In this document: piece after piece, positions 9,048-16,596 of the stretch | Layout: each line of letters begins with the position of its first letter | Position numbering within the stretch: position 1 is the stretch's first letter | Assembly: GCF_001281025.1 (NCBI RefSeq) | Contig: NZ_CP012646.1 | Coordinates: 1,842,345-1,906,344 of the forward strand | Direction of reading: 5' to 3' | From: Streptococcus mitis | Lineage (GTDB): Bacteria; Bacillota; Bacilli; Lactobacillales; Streptococcaceae | Length of the DNA stretch: 64,000 nt | Notes under the pieces: model-generated | Seen by the model: the letters and a program-made list of their open reading frames with translations, nothing else | Told to the model about the DNA's origin: nothing | Databases searched by the model: none | Position numbers and translations under genes: made by a program

Positions 9048-9142
9048 ATCCATCTCCTTTAATCATATATATCAAACTAGGCTATTAACAAGAAAGGGGA
9101 AGGTAGTTCCAAACATTTTCCTTCCTCCTTCCTTTTTACAGA

Positions 9143-10453
9143 TTATTTGAGCGACTGATCAATAGCAGTTTGCATTTCTTTTGTACGAGTATCCAAGACT
9201 TTTTGCACATTTGGATTTTCTTCATAATAGCTAATATCTTGCATTGCTTGTTGAAAAGCACGAGAAACCTGAGGATATGCTACGACAACTGGGCGAGCAT
9301 GAGCTGTTTTTGAATTTTGTTCCATCAAGAAACGCATTGGTTCGGACACTTTATCTTTGATATTTTCAATTGTAGATTTACGAATCGGAAGGACCGAATT
9401 CCCCAAGCTAATAATTTCACTTGATTCTGTATTTGTAGCAAATTTAACAAATTCAGATGCTGCCTCTTTTTTATCAGATTTTGTCGTAACAGCTAATTGC
9501 CAACTACCTGAAGGGGATACTAATTTTTTCGTCTTACTAGATACTGGGTAAGGAAGGATACCAAAATCAATATCTTTGTAGTTTGTATTCATGTCAGCAA
9601 TCGTCCAAGAACCACTCAAAAGCATTGGATACTCTCCTGTTTCAAAACCTTTTTCGACTGGACTAACAGTTGTGTAACCTTCTTTTACAAGATTTTGAAT
9701 GAATTGAACTGCTTCTACACTCTCTTTTGAGTTGAAGTATCCTTCTGCCTTTGTTCCATCTTCGTTTACGACAGAACCATTATTTGACCAAATCAACGGC
9801 ATATAAGCATATGGTAACATTTCATCGTTTGAATTAATACGAAAATCAATTGCCGGTTTGTTATAATGATCTTTCAATTTTTTAGCAATCGTATTAAATT
9901 CATCCCATGTCCATGGCTTTTCTAGCGTTGGAAGCTCTGATTCCGCAATTCCGGCCTCTTTGAACATTTTTTTGTTGTAATAAACACCAACATTCGATTC
10001 AGAAAATCCAAATGCATAGAATTTGCCATCATAAGTTCCTTGTTGTTTAATACTGTCCAAAACATCATCCATATTATTATCTTTTAGATAATCATCTAGC
10101 GGAGTAATCACTTTAGATTTTGCATAAGCTGCCGTATTTGGTCCATCAAGGGTAATAACATCTGGAAGACTATTAGTCGTGATAGCAGCATTAACCTTGT
10201 CTTCATATCCTCCACCACTACCACTACGAGGAATATACTCAGTTACAACCTTGTACTTACTTTTTCCTGATTGATTAAAGTTATCAACAACTTTTTGCCA
10301 AGCTTTTCCTTCATTGGTTTCGTCAGAGAATTGTACCCAGACTTTAATATCATTTGAAGAACTCGCTTGTTTTGAGTTAGTTCCTCCACTACAACCTGCA
10401 AGTATAGCTAACGATAGCCCCGCAACAACAGATAACATTGTACCTTTACGCAT
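9143..10453 (-). CDS. susX: Sugar ABC transporter substrate-binding lipoprotein
   Basis: Extracytoplasmic binding protein of 436 residues anchored to the membrane by lipid. The signal peptide is short and ends in the lipobox LAGC (Cys near residue 21), followed by a Ser/Gly/Asn linker and the family 1 solute-binding fold (KVWVQFSDETNEGKAWQKVV, later FPW-like aromatic patches such as WTWDEF). The AAAAAGGAGG site abuts a SusR-type operator at 10469-10480. It is the first gene of the sus transcript and the most highly expressed by position. Confidence 0.9.
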   Translation of the reverse strand: MRKGTMLSVVAGLSLAILAGCSGGTNSKQASSSNDIKVWVQFSDETNEGKAWQKVVDNFNQSGKSKYKVVTEYIPRSGSGGGYEDKVNAAITTNSLPDVITLDGPNTAAYAKSKVITPLDDYLKDNNMDDVLDSIKQQGTYDGKFYAFGFSESNVGVYYNKKMFKEAGIAESELPTLEKPWTWDEFNTIAKKLKDHYNKPAIDFRINSNDEMLPYAYMPLIWSNNGSVVNEDGTKAEGYFNSKESVEAVQFIQNLVKEGYTTVSPVEKGFETGEYPMLLSGSWTIADMNTNYKDIDFGILPYPVSSKTKKLVSPSGSWQLAVTTKSDKKEAASEFVKFATNTESSEIISLGNSVLPIRKSTIENIKDKVSEPMRFLMEQNSKTAHARPVVVAYPQVSRAFQQAMQDISYYEENPNVQKVLDTRTKEMQTAIDQSLK

Positions 10454-10468
10454 ATTTTTCCTCCTTTT

Positions 10469-10480
10469 TGAAACGTTTCA
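10469..10480. promoter_or_regulatory. SusR-type operator, promoter-distal
   Basis: Perfect 12-base palindrome TGAAACGTTTCA immediately upstream of the susX ribosome site. An identical copy lies 51 bases away (10520-10531), close to five helical turns, on the same face of the helix. Confidence 0.8.
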
Positions 10481-10519
10481 TTTTTTATTTATTTTTAAAC
10501 AAGTTTTTCAACTTGTTTT

Positions 10520-10531
10520 TGAAACGTTTCA
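10520..10531. promoter_or_regulatory. SusR-type operator, promoter-proximal
   Basis: Second copy of TGAAACGTTTCA, just downstream of the predicted transcription start (about 10537 on the minus strand). Two phased operators downstream of the promoter suggest DNA looping or a roadblock by a LacI-family repressor, most simply SusR, encoded next door. Confidence 0.8.
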
Positions 10532-10543
10532 TTTATAGTTTAT

Positions 10544-10572
10544 ATTATAACAGCGCTTTCATTATTTGTCAA
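10544..10572 (-). promoter_or_regulatory. susX promoter with cre-like site
   Basis: Consensus promoter on the minus strand: TTGACA (complement of 10567-10572), a 17-base spacer and TATAAT (complement of 10544-10549). The spacer and -10 carry TGAAAGCGCTGTTA (complement of 10548-10561), a near match to the CcpA cre consensus, so glucose repression would act on the promoter core. The promoter starts right after the susR stop codon. Confidence 0.85.
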
Positions 10573-10579
10573 GTGCTGT

Positions 10580-11575
10580 TTAAATTTTTTTTGTTGTTTT
10601 ATCTCCCCAAAAATATGTGGGAATTACGATTCGTTTTTCTAGAATCTCTTCTCGCTTAATCATTTTCAGTATCATTGCAACAGATTCTTTTGCCATCATA
10701 CCAATATCTTGAACTATTGTAGACACTAGATAAGATTGATCGACAGAAGTTTTTAAACCATCAAACCCAATTATCTGGTAATCATCAGGTGCTATTTTCC
10801 CCAGTTCCTTCATAATACTAATAACTCTCAGAGCCATCATATCATTTATTGTAAATATACCATCAATTTCTTTATGAGATTGCAAAAAAATTCTTATCTG
10901 ATCTTCAGGATTTATTAAAGGTTCTTTCATTTCAAAATTATAGACATCTACTCCTAATTCCTTAGCTTTTTCTCTGAATCCTTTACTTCTGAGTATAGTC
11001 TCATTCTCATACATATTAATTGAACCAATAAAAGCAAGGTGCTTATTATCCCTTCTAACCAGTTCCTCTGCTGCAGTTTGTCCTCCTTTGTAATTTGCTG
11101 AAGTAACATAGCATACATTTTCCGAAAAATGTCTATCTATACTTACAAACGGTAAATCAGATAAAATATATTTGTCAATATCAGAATATGTAATACCAAT
11201 AATTCCATCCACTTTATTTTGTTTCAACATTTCGATATATTCGATTTCATTTTGTGAATCACTATCAGCGTTACAAATAAATAATTTATAATTATATTTT
11301 AATAACTCTTTCTCAACATGATAGGCAAACTCCGAGAAAAATGGATGCCATATGCTCGGAATAATCAAAGCGATAGTTTCTGTTCTATTCTTTTTCATAC
11401 CTCGAGCATAATTATCAGGGATATAGTCCAATGTTTTTATAGCCCTTTGAACTTTCCTTAAAGTTATTTCTTTAATGCCTTTTTCTTTATTAATCACACG
11501 TGAAACTGTTCCAACACTAACTCCTGCTTCTAAAGCAACATCTTTCATGGTAATTGATTTTTTTCGTTCTACCAT
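10580..11575 (-). CDS. susR: LacI family repressor of the sucrose operon
   Basis: Cytoplasmic DNA-binding repressor of 331 residues. The LacI helix-turn-helix is at residues ~10-35 (TMKDVALEAGVSVGTVSRVIN), followed by a hinge and a periplasmic-binding-protein-like sugar-sensing domain. The ATG at 11575 follows AAAGGAGGTGATAAT; the ATG 18 bases earlier overlaps that site. It lies directly upstream of susXT1T2H on the same strand, with its own promoter and a second promoter after its stop. Operators of the form AAACGTTT lie in both promoters. Confidence 0.88.
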   Translation of the reverse strand: MVERKKSITMKDVALEAGVSVGTVSRVINKEKGIKEITLRKVQRAIKTLDYIPDNYARGMKKNRTETIALIIPSIWHPFFSEFAYHVEKELLKYNYKLFICNADSDSQNEIEYIEMLKQNKVDGIIGITYSDIDKYILSDLPFVSIDRHFSENVCYVTSANYKGGQTAAEELVRRDNKHLAFIGSINMYENETILRSKGFREKAKELGVDVYNFEMKEPLINPEDQIRIFLQSHKEIDGIFTINDMMALRVISIMKELGKIAPDDYQIIGFDGLKTSVDQSYLVSTIVQDIGMMAKESVAMILKMIKREEILEKRIVIPTYFWGDKTTKKI

Positions 11576-11596
11576 ATTATCACCTCCTTTCAATAT

Positions 11597-11625
11597 ATAG
11601 TATCATGCAAACGTTTTTTTGGCAA
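11597..11625 (-). promoter_or_regulatory. susR promoter with embedded operator
   Basis: TTGCCA (complement of 11620-11625), 17 bases, TACTAT (complement of 11597-11602). The spacer contains the palindromic core AAACGTTT (11609-11616), the same core as in the susX operators, which suggests SusR represses itself. Confidence 0.7.
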
Positions 11626-11632
11626 CTATTTC

Positions 11633-11713
11633 TCAATCATTTTTGGCCAGATCATTTATCCCATCATTAATAAAATCACTCCAATTAGCTTTTGAAAATA
11701 CTTCAATTTTCAT
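11633..11713 (-). CDS. Possible 26-residue peptide, unrecognised
   Basis: An ATG-started frame reads MKIEVFSKANWSDFINDGIN and ends LAKND. It has no clear ribosome site and lies between the susR promoter and a repeat copy. The peptide looks protein-like (mixed helix-forming residues, a single Trp) rather than random AT-rich translation, so it may be the C-terminal end of a lost gene. No function is assigned. Confidence 0.2.
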   Translation of the reverse strand: MKIEVFSKANWSDFINDGINDLAKND

Positions 11714-11720
11714 GTGTAAA

Positions 11721-11775
11721 CATCTACATAAAACAGGAAAAGCCTTGGTTTCATGGCTTTTTTCGTATCTTCTAC
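11721..11775. repeat. Dispersed terminator-bearing repeat, copy 2
   Basis: CATCTACATAAAACAGGAAA followed by AGCCTTGG...GGCTTTTTT and CGTATCTTCTAC, a close relative of 2411-2470. The hairpin would stop plus-strand transcription, but no plus-strand gene precedes it. Confidence 0.5.
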
Positions 11776-11839
11776 AAAAAAGCAAGAGTTTTAGAGGGCT
11801 ATGAATCTAGATGTACATTTTGCTTAAATGATTGAAGGT

Positions 11840-11938
11840 ATTTTCTTAACAAAAACACCCAAAAAATTAGATTTTTTCTGTCTAACTTTTGAGGTACAGT
11901 TCAAACGCTAAATAGCGTTTTTTTGTTATTTTAGGTTA
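11840..11938. other. Hairpins downstream of mgrA, possible IS3-type terminal repeat relic
   Basis: On the minus strand, after the mgrA stop, come AAACGCTATTTAGCGTTT (stem-loop), then ACTGTACCTCAAAAGTTAGA, which resembles the terminal inverted repeats of streptococcal IS3-family elements, then a GTTAGA...TCTAAT hairpin followed by T residues that can serve as the mgrA terminator. No transposase remains nearby. The IS assignment is from memory of such ends and is weak. Confidence 0.35.
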
Positions 11939-13417
11939 CTAATCTAATCGAATAAACATCATTGCGTTAAGCAAAGAGATGAGAGCGACTGTATTGACAT
12001 TATTGGAATAGATTAGTCTCTTATTTTCAATAGGAGGAATAATAAAATTAGAAATAATGATATCGTAAGGTGAATCTTTTAGAGACTCAAGTGATAACTC
12101 TAATTCATTCCAAACTTCCAGTTCAAAATTGTTGCTGCAATAATAAGAAAGTGTTTCCGCTACTGATTTTGCATGATACTGATCAAAATTGCTCATGACT
12201 AAAACCTTTAATTTAGGTTGATTTTGTAAAAGATTTAGAACTAAGTGTTTGCTATGGGTGATAAAAGTATAGGACAAATGATTGACTTTCATCGAATTAC
12301 AATCCATACCTAAAACCTCTAGATAATGTTCAATTCCTTCCTTCACCTCTGAAACAAATTTAGGAAAAATATTTTGAAAATTCCTGATTGTATTCCCTTT
12401 TTGATCAAATAGAATAAACTCAGTGGACAACTCTTGACGATACAGATGTGCGGTATTATGCAGATGCCAAATCAGATTATCCTTATTCTCAATCTCAATC
12501 TGATACTTGACTGAAATCTGATCAATAAAATCACTCAATAGATGGTAAGATTTTTCAACATAGCTATCATTTTTTACGCATTTTATAAAGAGACTTTCAT
12601 CTATGAAAAACATTTTTTGAAAGTAAGACACAAATAATTGGCAAACAACTTCTTCATCTAAAGAGAGATTGTATTCTGATTCAAAACTCTGTGCAACACC
12701 TTCTATTCCTTCTGCCTGCATCAAAGCATTCAAACTTTGGTCGTTAAAAGAATTTTTCTCAACTTCCAAGAAATGACTAAACTTTATTCGATATAAATTC
12801 GTAACGAGGAGCAACTTTAGCATTCTTTGAGTTGCGAAATTGACAGGAAATGCTGTTTCTTTATAGACCAGTGCTAACAGCTTACACAAAGGTTCTACTG
12901 AAAAATCTTCAAAAGGCCATTCAAAGAAATAATATTTCTCTGAAAAATACTGAGCAAAAAAGTAACGGATATCAATCTCATTTCCTGTGATTCGAACTGG
13001 ATTAAGGTTAATTTCAAAACGATATTGTTTCTTAATAATTTTATTAATATGACTGATGATACGGTAAAGAGAGGAAGAACTGATATAAAATTCTTTACAA
13101 ATACTCTCAGCTTGACACCCTTCATTAAAGAAGATAAATTCTAAAATCAAAAAATGAGTTGAATGTTTAAAGAAATGATGGTAAACCATTTCAATATCAC
13201 TATCATCGGTATTAATAATGCGTATACCATTAGTAGAAGAATGAAAAATCAAGTAAGGAAAAGCAGATTTAACATGGGATAGATCATCTTTGACTGCACG
13301 TTCTGTACAATTTAGTAACTCTGCTAGTTCAGAACGATGAAACCATCGTTTATGTTCAAATAATAATTCTAATAATTCTAATTGCCTATGACTTTTTTTA
13401 GATAATAAATCTCTCAT
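11939..13417 (-). CDS. mgrA: Mga-like virulence/adhesion regulator
   Basis: Cytoplasmic transcription factor of 492 residues, the length of pneumococcal MgrA. An N-terminal winged HTH (FHRSELAELLNCTERAVKDDL, residues ~28-48) and a second HTH (SICKEFYISSSSLYRIISHI, ~100-120) are typical of Mga. PRD-like helical regions and a PTS EIIB-like end (KVLVMSNFDQYHAKSVAE) follow. The start at 13417 was chosen because the residues after it match the usual Mga beginning (MRDLLSKKSHRQLELLELL); the earlier start adds an unlikely 19-residue tail. In pneumococcus MgrA lies next to susR, as here. Known role: repressor of the rlrA pilus islet. Confidence 0.85.
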   Translation of the reverse strand: MRDLLSKKSHRQLELLELLFEHKRWFHRSELAELLNCTERAVKDDLSHVKSAFPYLIFHSSTNGIRIINTDDSDIEMVYHHFFKHSTHFLILEFIFFNEGCQAESICKEFYISSSSLYRIISHINKIIKKQYRFEINLNPVRITGNEIDIRYFFAQYFSEKYYFFEWPFEDFSVEPLCKLLALVYKETAFPVNFATQRMLKLLLVTNLYRIKFSHFLEVEKNSFNDQSLNALMQAEGIEGVAQSFESEYNLSLDEEVVCQLFVSYFQKMFFIDESLFIKCVKNDSYVEKSYHLLSDFIDQISVKYQIEIENKDNLIWHLHNTAHLYRQELSTEFILFDQKGNTIRNFQNIFPKFVSEVKEGIEHYLEVLGMDCNSMKVNHLSYTFITHSKHLVLNLLQNQPKLKVLVMSNFDQYHAKSVAETLSYYCSNNFELEVWNELELSLESLKDSPYDIIISNFIIPPIENKRLIYSNNVNTVALISLLNAMMFIRLD

Positions 13418-13702
13418 GAATGTCTTTCTCTCTTTATAAATTATCGGATTAAACCTCTTGCAATTATACCACAAAGAAAAGGTATAGCATGCTATAACGA
13501 CTTTTACTAAGATCCTTTATCTCGTATAATAACACTACGGAGGCAATATATAAACAATTTTCTTATTTTAGCGTCTATTGAGGGCGTGAATACAGAATCA
13601 AATTCAAGTCGAAAGATTATATTTTTAATTTTAAAAATTATATAATAGCAACAATCAAAAAAATTGATTTTTTGAGATTAAAATAAAAAAGGAGGGTAAG
13701 CA
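13418..13702. promoter_or_regulatory. Divergent intergenic region with the stress-cluster leader
   Basis: A TATAAT at 13641-13646 can serve as -10 for the plus-strand stress genes, followed by a 50-base leader with a small AATCAAA...TTGATTT hairpin and an AAAAGGAGGG ribosome site (about 13687-13696). No convincing -35 is visible. Nothing else is recognised between it and mgrA. Confidence 0.45.
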
Positions 13703-13939
13703 ATGTTGTGGTCAATTATTGCAGGAGGTCTTATTGGTCTCTTGGCAGGTAAAATCACTAAAAAAGGTAGTTCTATGGGAATCATCGCAAATGTATTCGC
13801 TGGTTTAGTCGGGGCATCTGTAGGACAATCCCTTTTAGGTAGTTGGGGCCCATCAATCGCTGGAATGGCTTTGATCCCATCTATTGTAGGTGCAGCTATT
13901 GTGATTACTGTAGTGTCATTCTTTACAGGTAAAAAATAA
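13703..13939 (+). CDS. GlsB/YeaQ/YmgE family membrane stress protein
   Basis: Small integral membrane protein of 78 residues with three hydrophobic, Gly-rich segments (IAGGLIGLLAGKITKKGSS, GLVGASVGQ, VGAAIVITVVSFF), the signature of the transglycosylase-associated YeaQ/GlsB family. A strong AAGGAGGG site precedes the ATG. It is the first gene of a five-gene cluster with AmaP, DUF2273, Asp23 and CsbD, all linked to cell-envelope or general stress in Gram-positive bacteria. Its biochemical activity is not known. Confidence 0.85.
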   Translation: MLWSIIAGGLIGLLAGKITKKGSSMGIIANVFAGLVGASVGQSLLGSWGPSIAGMALIPSIVGAAIVITVVSFFTGKK

Positions 13940-14015
13940 TTACTTGTAGAATAAACTATTTTTAAATAGATTAGACGGGTAAAAATAGTTTAATGTTAAA
14001 TCGAAAGGATTGTAT

Positions 14016-14588
14016 ATGTCAAAAGCAAAGAAAATATGTTTAATTATTTTCTGTATTTTAATCTTGACAATTTTCCTTCCTGTTTTGATAGATTATCATC
14101 AAGTTAGTGATCTAGGCATTCAGCTATTTAGCTGGAGACAGAATCATTTCGTTGAATTCTATCTCTCTAGATATATATTCTGGGGGATAGTGGCTCTATC
14201 AACTTTAGTTTTGTTATCGATGTTAGTTGTGTTGTTTTATCCTAAACGTTATTTGGAAATTCAACTTGAAACTAAAAACGATACATTGAAATTAAAGAAT
14301 TCAGCAATCGAAGGTTTTGTTAGAAGTTTGGTGAGTGATCATGGATTGATCAAGAACCCAACTGTTCATGTAAATTTACGAAAAAATAAATGTTTCGTTC
14401 ATGTAGAAGGTAAAATTCTTCCTTCGGACAACATCGCTGACAGATGCCAACTAATTCAAAATGAAATAGCTAATGGATTAAAGCAATTCTTTGGTATTGA
14501 GCGTCAGGTGAAATTGGACGTCTTGGTAAAAGACTATCAGCCACAGCCTAAAGCTCAAAAGAAAAAAACTGCTAGTCGTGTAAAGTAA
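14016..14588 (+). CDS. amaP: Alkaline shock response membrane anchor protein AmaP
   Basis: Membrane protein of 190 residues. Two transmembrane segments (residues 5-25 and 48-72) are followed by a cytoplasmic Asp23-like domain (VRSLVSDHGLIKNPTVHVNL, KCFVHVEG) and a Lys-rich tail (KAQKKKTASRVK). AmaP tethers Asp23 to the membrane in staphylococci. The ATG at 14016 has AAAGGA six bases upstream; a TTG two codons earlier is not needed. DUF2273 follows ten bases later and Asp23 after that, in the canonical order. Confidence 0.88.
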   Translation: MSKAKKICLIIFCILILTIFLPVLIDYHQVSDLGIQLFSWRQNHFVEFYLSRYIFWGIVALSTLVLLSMLVVLFYPKRYLEIQLETKNDTLKLKNSAIEGFVRSLVSDHGLIKNPTVHVNLRKNKCFVHVEGKILPSDNIADRCQLIQNEIANGLKQFFGIERQVKLDVLVKDYQPQPKAQKKKTASRVK

Positions 14589-14598
14589 GGAAGTAAAA

Positions 14599-14769
14599 AT
14601 GGAATGGCTTAAACAATATCGATATCCAATAATCGCAGGTCTCATAGGCGTATTTCTCGCTTGTTTGATTGTCTCCTTTGGCTTCTTCAAAACAATATTT
14701 GTATTGATTTTAGGAGCACTGGGAGTTGCAGCTGGATTATATATCGAAAAAAACTATATAGATAAATAA
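14599..14769 (+). CDS. DUF2273 small membrane protein
   Basis: A 56-residue protein beginning MEWLKQYRYPIIAGLIGVF, with two membrane segments and a short charged end (YIEKNYIDK). Proteins of this family nearly always lie between amaP and asp23, as here; they are thought to be part of the same membrane complex. AAGGAAG precedes the ATG by a few bases. Confidence 0.85.
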   Translation: MEWLKQYRYPIIAGLIGVFLACLIVSFGFFKTIFVLILGALGVAAGLYIEKNYIDK

Positions 14770-14808
14770 AAAAAATAAAAATTACTAATTTAATTAAAGG
14801 AGTTTCAT

Positions 14809-15417
14809 ATGTCAAACGAAAAAAACATTAACACTAACGTAGAAAAGAAAGATGCTACTGCTGTAGCTCACGAAATCAAAGGAGAACTTACTTACGAAGA
14901 TAAAGTTATCCAAAAAATCATTGGTCTGTCACTAGAAAACGTTTCAGGTCTTTTGGGAATCGACGGTGGTTTCTTCTCAAATCTTAAAGAAAAAATCGTT
15001 AACAGCGATGACGTAACAAGTGGTGTCAACGTAGAAGTTGGTAAAACACAAGTTGCAGTTGACTTAAACGTTATTGTTGAGTACCAAAAAAATGTTCCAG
15101 CTTTATATTCAGAAATCAGAGAAATCGTATCTTCAGAAGTTGCTAAAATGACTGACTTGGAAGTTGTTGAAATCAACGTAAACGTTGTCGACATCAAAAC
15201 TAAAGAACAACATGAAGCAGACTCAGTAAGCCTTCAAGATCGCGTATCTGACGTTGCTGAATCAACAGGAGAATTCGCTTCAGAACAATTCGAAAAAGCT
15301 AAATCTGGTCTTGGATCTGGTTTCTCAACTGTTCAAGAAAAAGTTAGCGAAGGTGTAGAAGCTGTTAAAGGTGCAGCAACTGGTGTAGTATCTCACGAAA
15401 AAACTCGTGTAAACTAA
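14809..15417 (+). CDS. Asp23/Gls24 family envelope stress response protein
   Basis: Soluble, membrane-associated protein of 202 residues. The Asp23 core occupies residues ~25-135 (LTYEDKVIQKIIGLSLENVSG, then VDLNVIVEYQKNVPALYSEI, then VVEINVNVVDIKT). The C-terminal ~65 residues are helical and rich in Ser, Glu, Lys and Ala, like a late-embryogenesis or CsbD-like stress tail. AAGGAG precedes the ATG. Related proteins are abundant under alkaline, bile or envelope stress. Codon use is strongly biased, suggesting high expression. Confidence 0.9.
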   Translation: MSNEKNINTNVEKKDATAVAHEIKGELTYEDKVIQKIIGLSLENVSGLLGIDGGFFSNLKEKIVNSDDVTSGVNVEVGKTQVAVDLNVIVEYQKNVPALYSEIREIVSSEVAKMTDLEVVEINVNVVDIKTKEQHEADSVSLQDRVSDVAESTGEFASEQFEKAKSGLGSGFSTVQEKVSEGVEAVKGAATGVVSHEKTRVN

Positions 15418-15447
15418 GATAAAATAAATATAACAGGAGAAATTATC

Positions 15448-15651
15448 ATGTCAGTAGAAGAAAAATTAAATCAAGCTAAAGGTTCTATTAAAGAAGGTGT
15501 TGGGAAAGTCATCGGTGATGAAAAAATGGAAAAAGAAGGAGCAGCTGAAAAAGTTGTTTCTAAAGTAAAAGAAGTTGCTGAAGATGCCAAAGACGCTGTA
15601 GAAGGTGCTGTAGAAGGTATCAAAAACATGTTGAGTGGCGACAATAAATAA
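15448..15651 (+). CDS. CsbD family stress protein
   Basis: A small hydrophilic helical protein of 67 residues with the CsbD beginning ([23 protein letters not shown]) and Ala/Glu/Lys/Val repeats after it. It closes the stress cluster, 30 bases after asp23, with AGGAG upstream. The molecular role of CsbD is unknown; expression in relatives follows general stress. Confidence 0.88.
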   Translation: MSVEEKLNQAKGSIKEGVGKVIGDEKMEKEGAAEKVVSKVKEVAEDAKDAVEGAVEGIKNMLSGDNK

Positions 15652-15722
15652 GGCTAAAAGTTACTTTATCTCTTTAGTAACATTAGTCAAAAGAGTCTGA
15701 GTCAAGATGATTCTCAGAAAAC

Positions 15723-15762
15723 AAAAAGCTAGAGATTTCCAATTGCGGAACTCTAGCTTTTT
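15723..15762. terminator. Terminator between stress cluster and transposase relic
   Basis: AAAAAGCTAGAG (15723-15734) pairs with CTCTAGCTTTTT (15751-15762), a near-perfect 12-bp stem with A and T tracts on both sides, so it can stop transcription in both directions. Confidence 0.8.
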
Positions 15763-15766
15763 AATT

Positions 15767-16070
15767 TCACCTCTTTCTCTTATTATATTTCAGCAGGTTG
15801 TTGACCGTGAGTACGAATCCCATGTCAATTCTCACTTTACGCTTACCTCTCAGATGACATCTCTTATAACCAAACAAACCTTTATCTGCCCAAAGACAGA
15901 TTTCATATCAATCTTACGTTTAGCGGAAATTTGTCTACCCTTGGAAGATAAAAATGCCTGATATTCTTTAGTTTTTAAACACTGGTAACGTTCATTCATA
16001 TACAGTCCCTTTTGAGGAGCTGATTCAGGTTCATAATCGCAGTCAACATTGATTTCAAGGATTTTTACTT
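15767..16070 (-). pseudogene. IS1182-type transposase, C-terminal fragment with frameshift
   Basis: On the minus strand the frame gives VDCDYEPESAPQKGLYMNER, then QCLKTKEYQAFLSSKGRQIS. After a shift near 15880 it reads GYKRCHLRGKRKVRIDMGF and VLTVNNLLKYNKRKR, ending at 15767. This is the end of a DDE transposase of the IS1182 type common in pneumococci. The N-terminal two thirds are missing and no terminal repeats were found. It is an old scar. Confidence 0.7.
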
Positions 16071-16071
16071 T

Positions 16072-16527
16072 CTATCTACTCTTTTTCATGATGTATTTTC
16101 GTACAGGTGCTTCAACCATTTGAACGATTTCAAATCCTTCTTTTTGATAAAGGTGCTGGGCTGCTTGATTTGCTTCGAGGACATTTAAAGAAATACTACC
16201 TATGTCTCCATTTTCAAAGATCAAACTAACAAATTTCCTTAAAGCCTGCCTACCTAAGCCTTGTCCCTGTTTCTGGGGATTGATAAAAAAGCGTCCAATA
16301 TGAAGATTGCTGTCTTCTTGCCTGATTTTCTGGATAAGCCCCACAAACTCTTGTCCTTCAAAGATTGAAAAGATTCCTTCCAAATCTTGCAAAACTTGAA
16401 TGGTCAAGGGAAAAGGAATCCTTGGTCCCATCCATTGTTCTTGAAAGGATTTGCCAAGGGAGTTGGACCATTGGCATACAAGCTGAGCGTTTTCTGTGCT
16501 CACCTTTTCTTCAAAACGAATTATCAT
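16072..16527 (-). CDS. GNAT family N-acetyltransferase
   Basis: Cytoplasmic acetyltransferase of 151 residues. The acetyl-CoA motif is FINPQKQGQGLGRQALRKF (residues ~85-105, the QGQGLG loop), followed by LNVLEANQAAQHLYQKEGFE, the usual motif B. The substrate cannot be inferred. The TTTGCC/GAGGC region upstream gives only a weak ribosome site. It ends next to the transposase relic and is divergent from cclA. Confidence 0.82.
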   Translation of the reverse strand: MIIRFEEKVSTENAQLVCQWSNSLGKSFQEQWMGPRIPFPLTIQVLQDLEGIFSIFEGQEFVGLIQKIRQEDSNLHIGRFFINPQKQGQGLGRQALRKFVSLIFENGDIGSISLNVLEANQAAQHLYQKEGFEIVQMVEAPVRKYIMKKSR

Positions 16528-16581
16528 CTTTGCCTCACAATCTTATCTATGTTTCTCCATTATACTACTTCTCCTATTTTT

Positions 16582-16589
16582 TACGAATA
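16582..16589 (+). promoter_or_regulatory. ComX (SigX) cin-box
   Basis: TACGAATA after a T-rich run is the exact core of the alternative sigma factor ComX promoter in streptococci. It lies only seven bases before the cclA ATG, so the message would have almost no leader. Confidence 0.85.
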
Positions 16590-16596
16590 GATAAGT

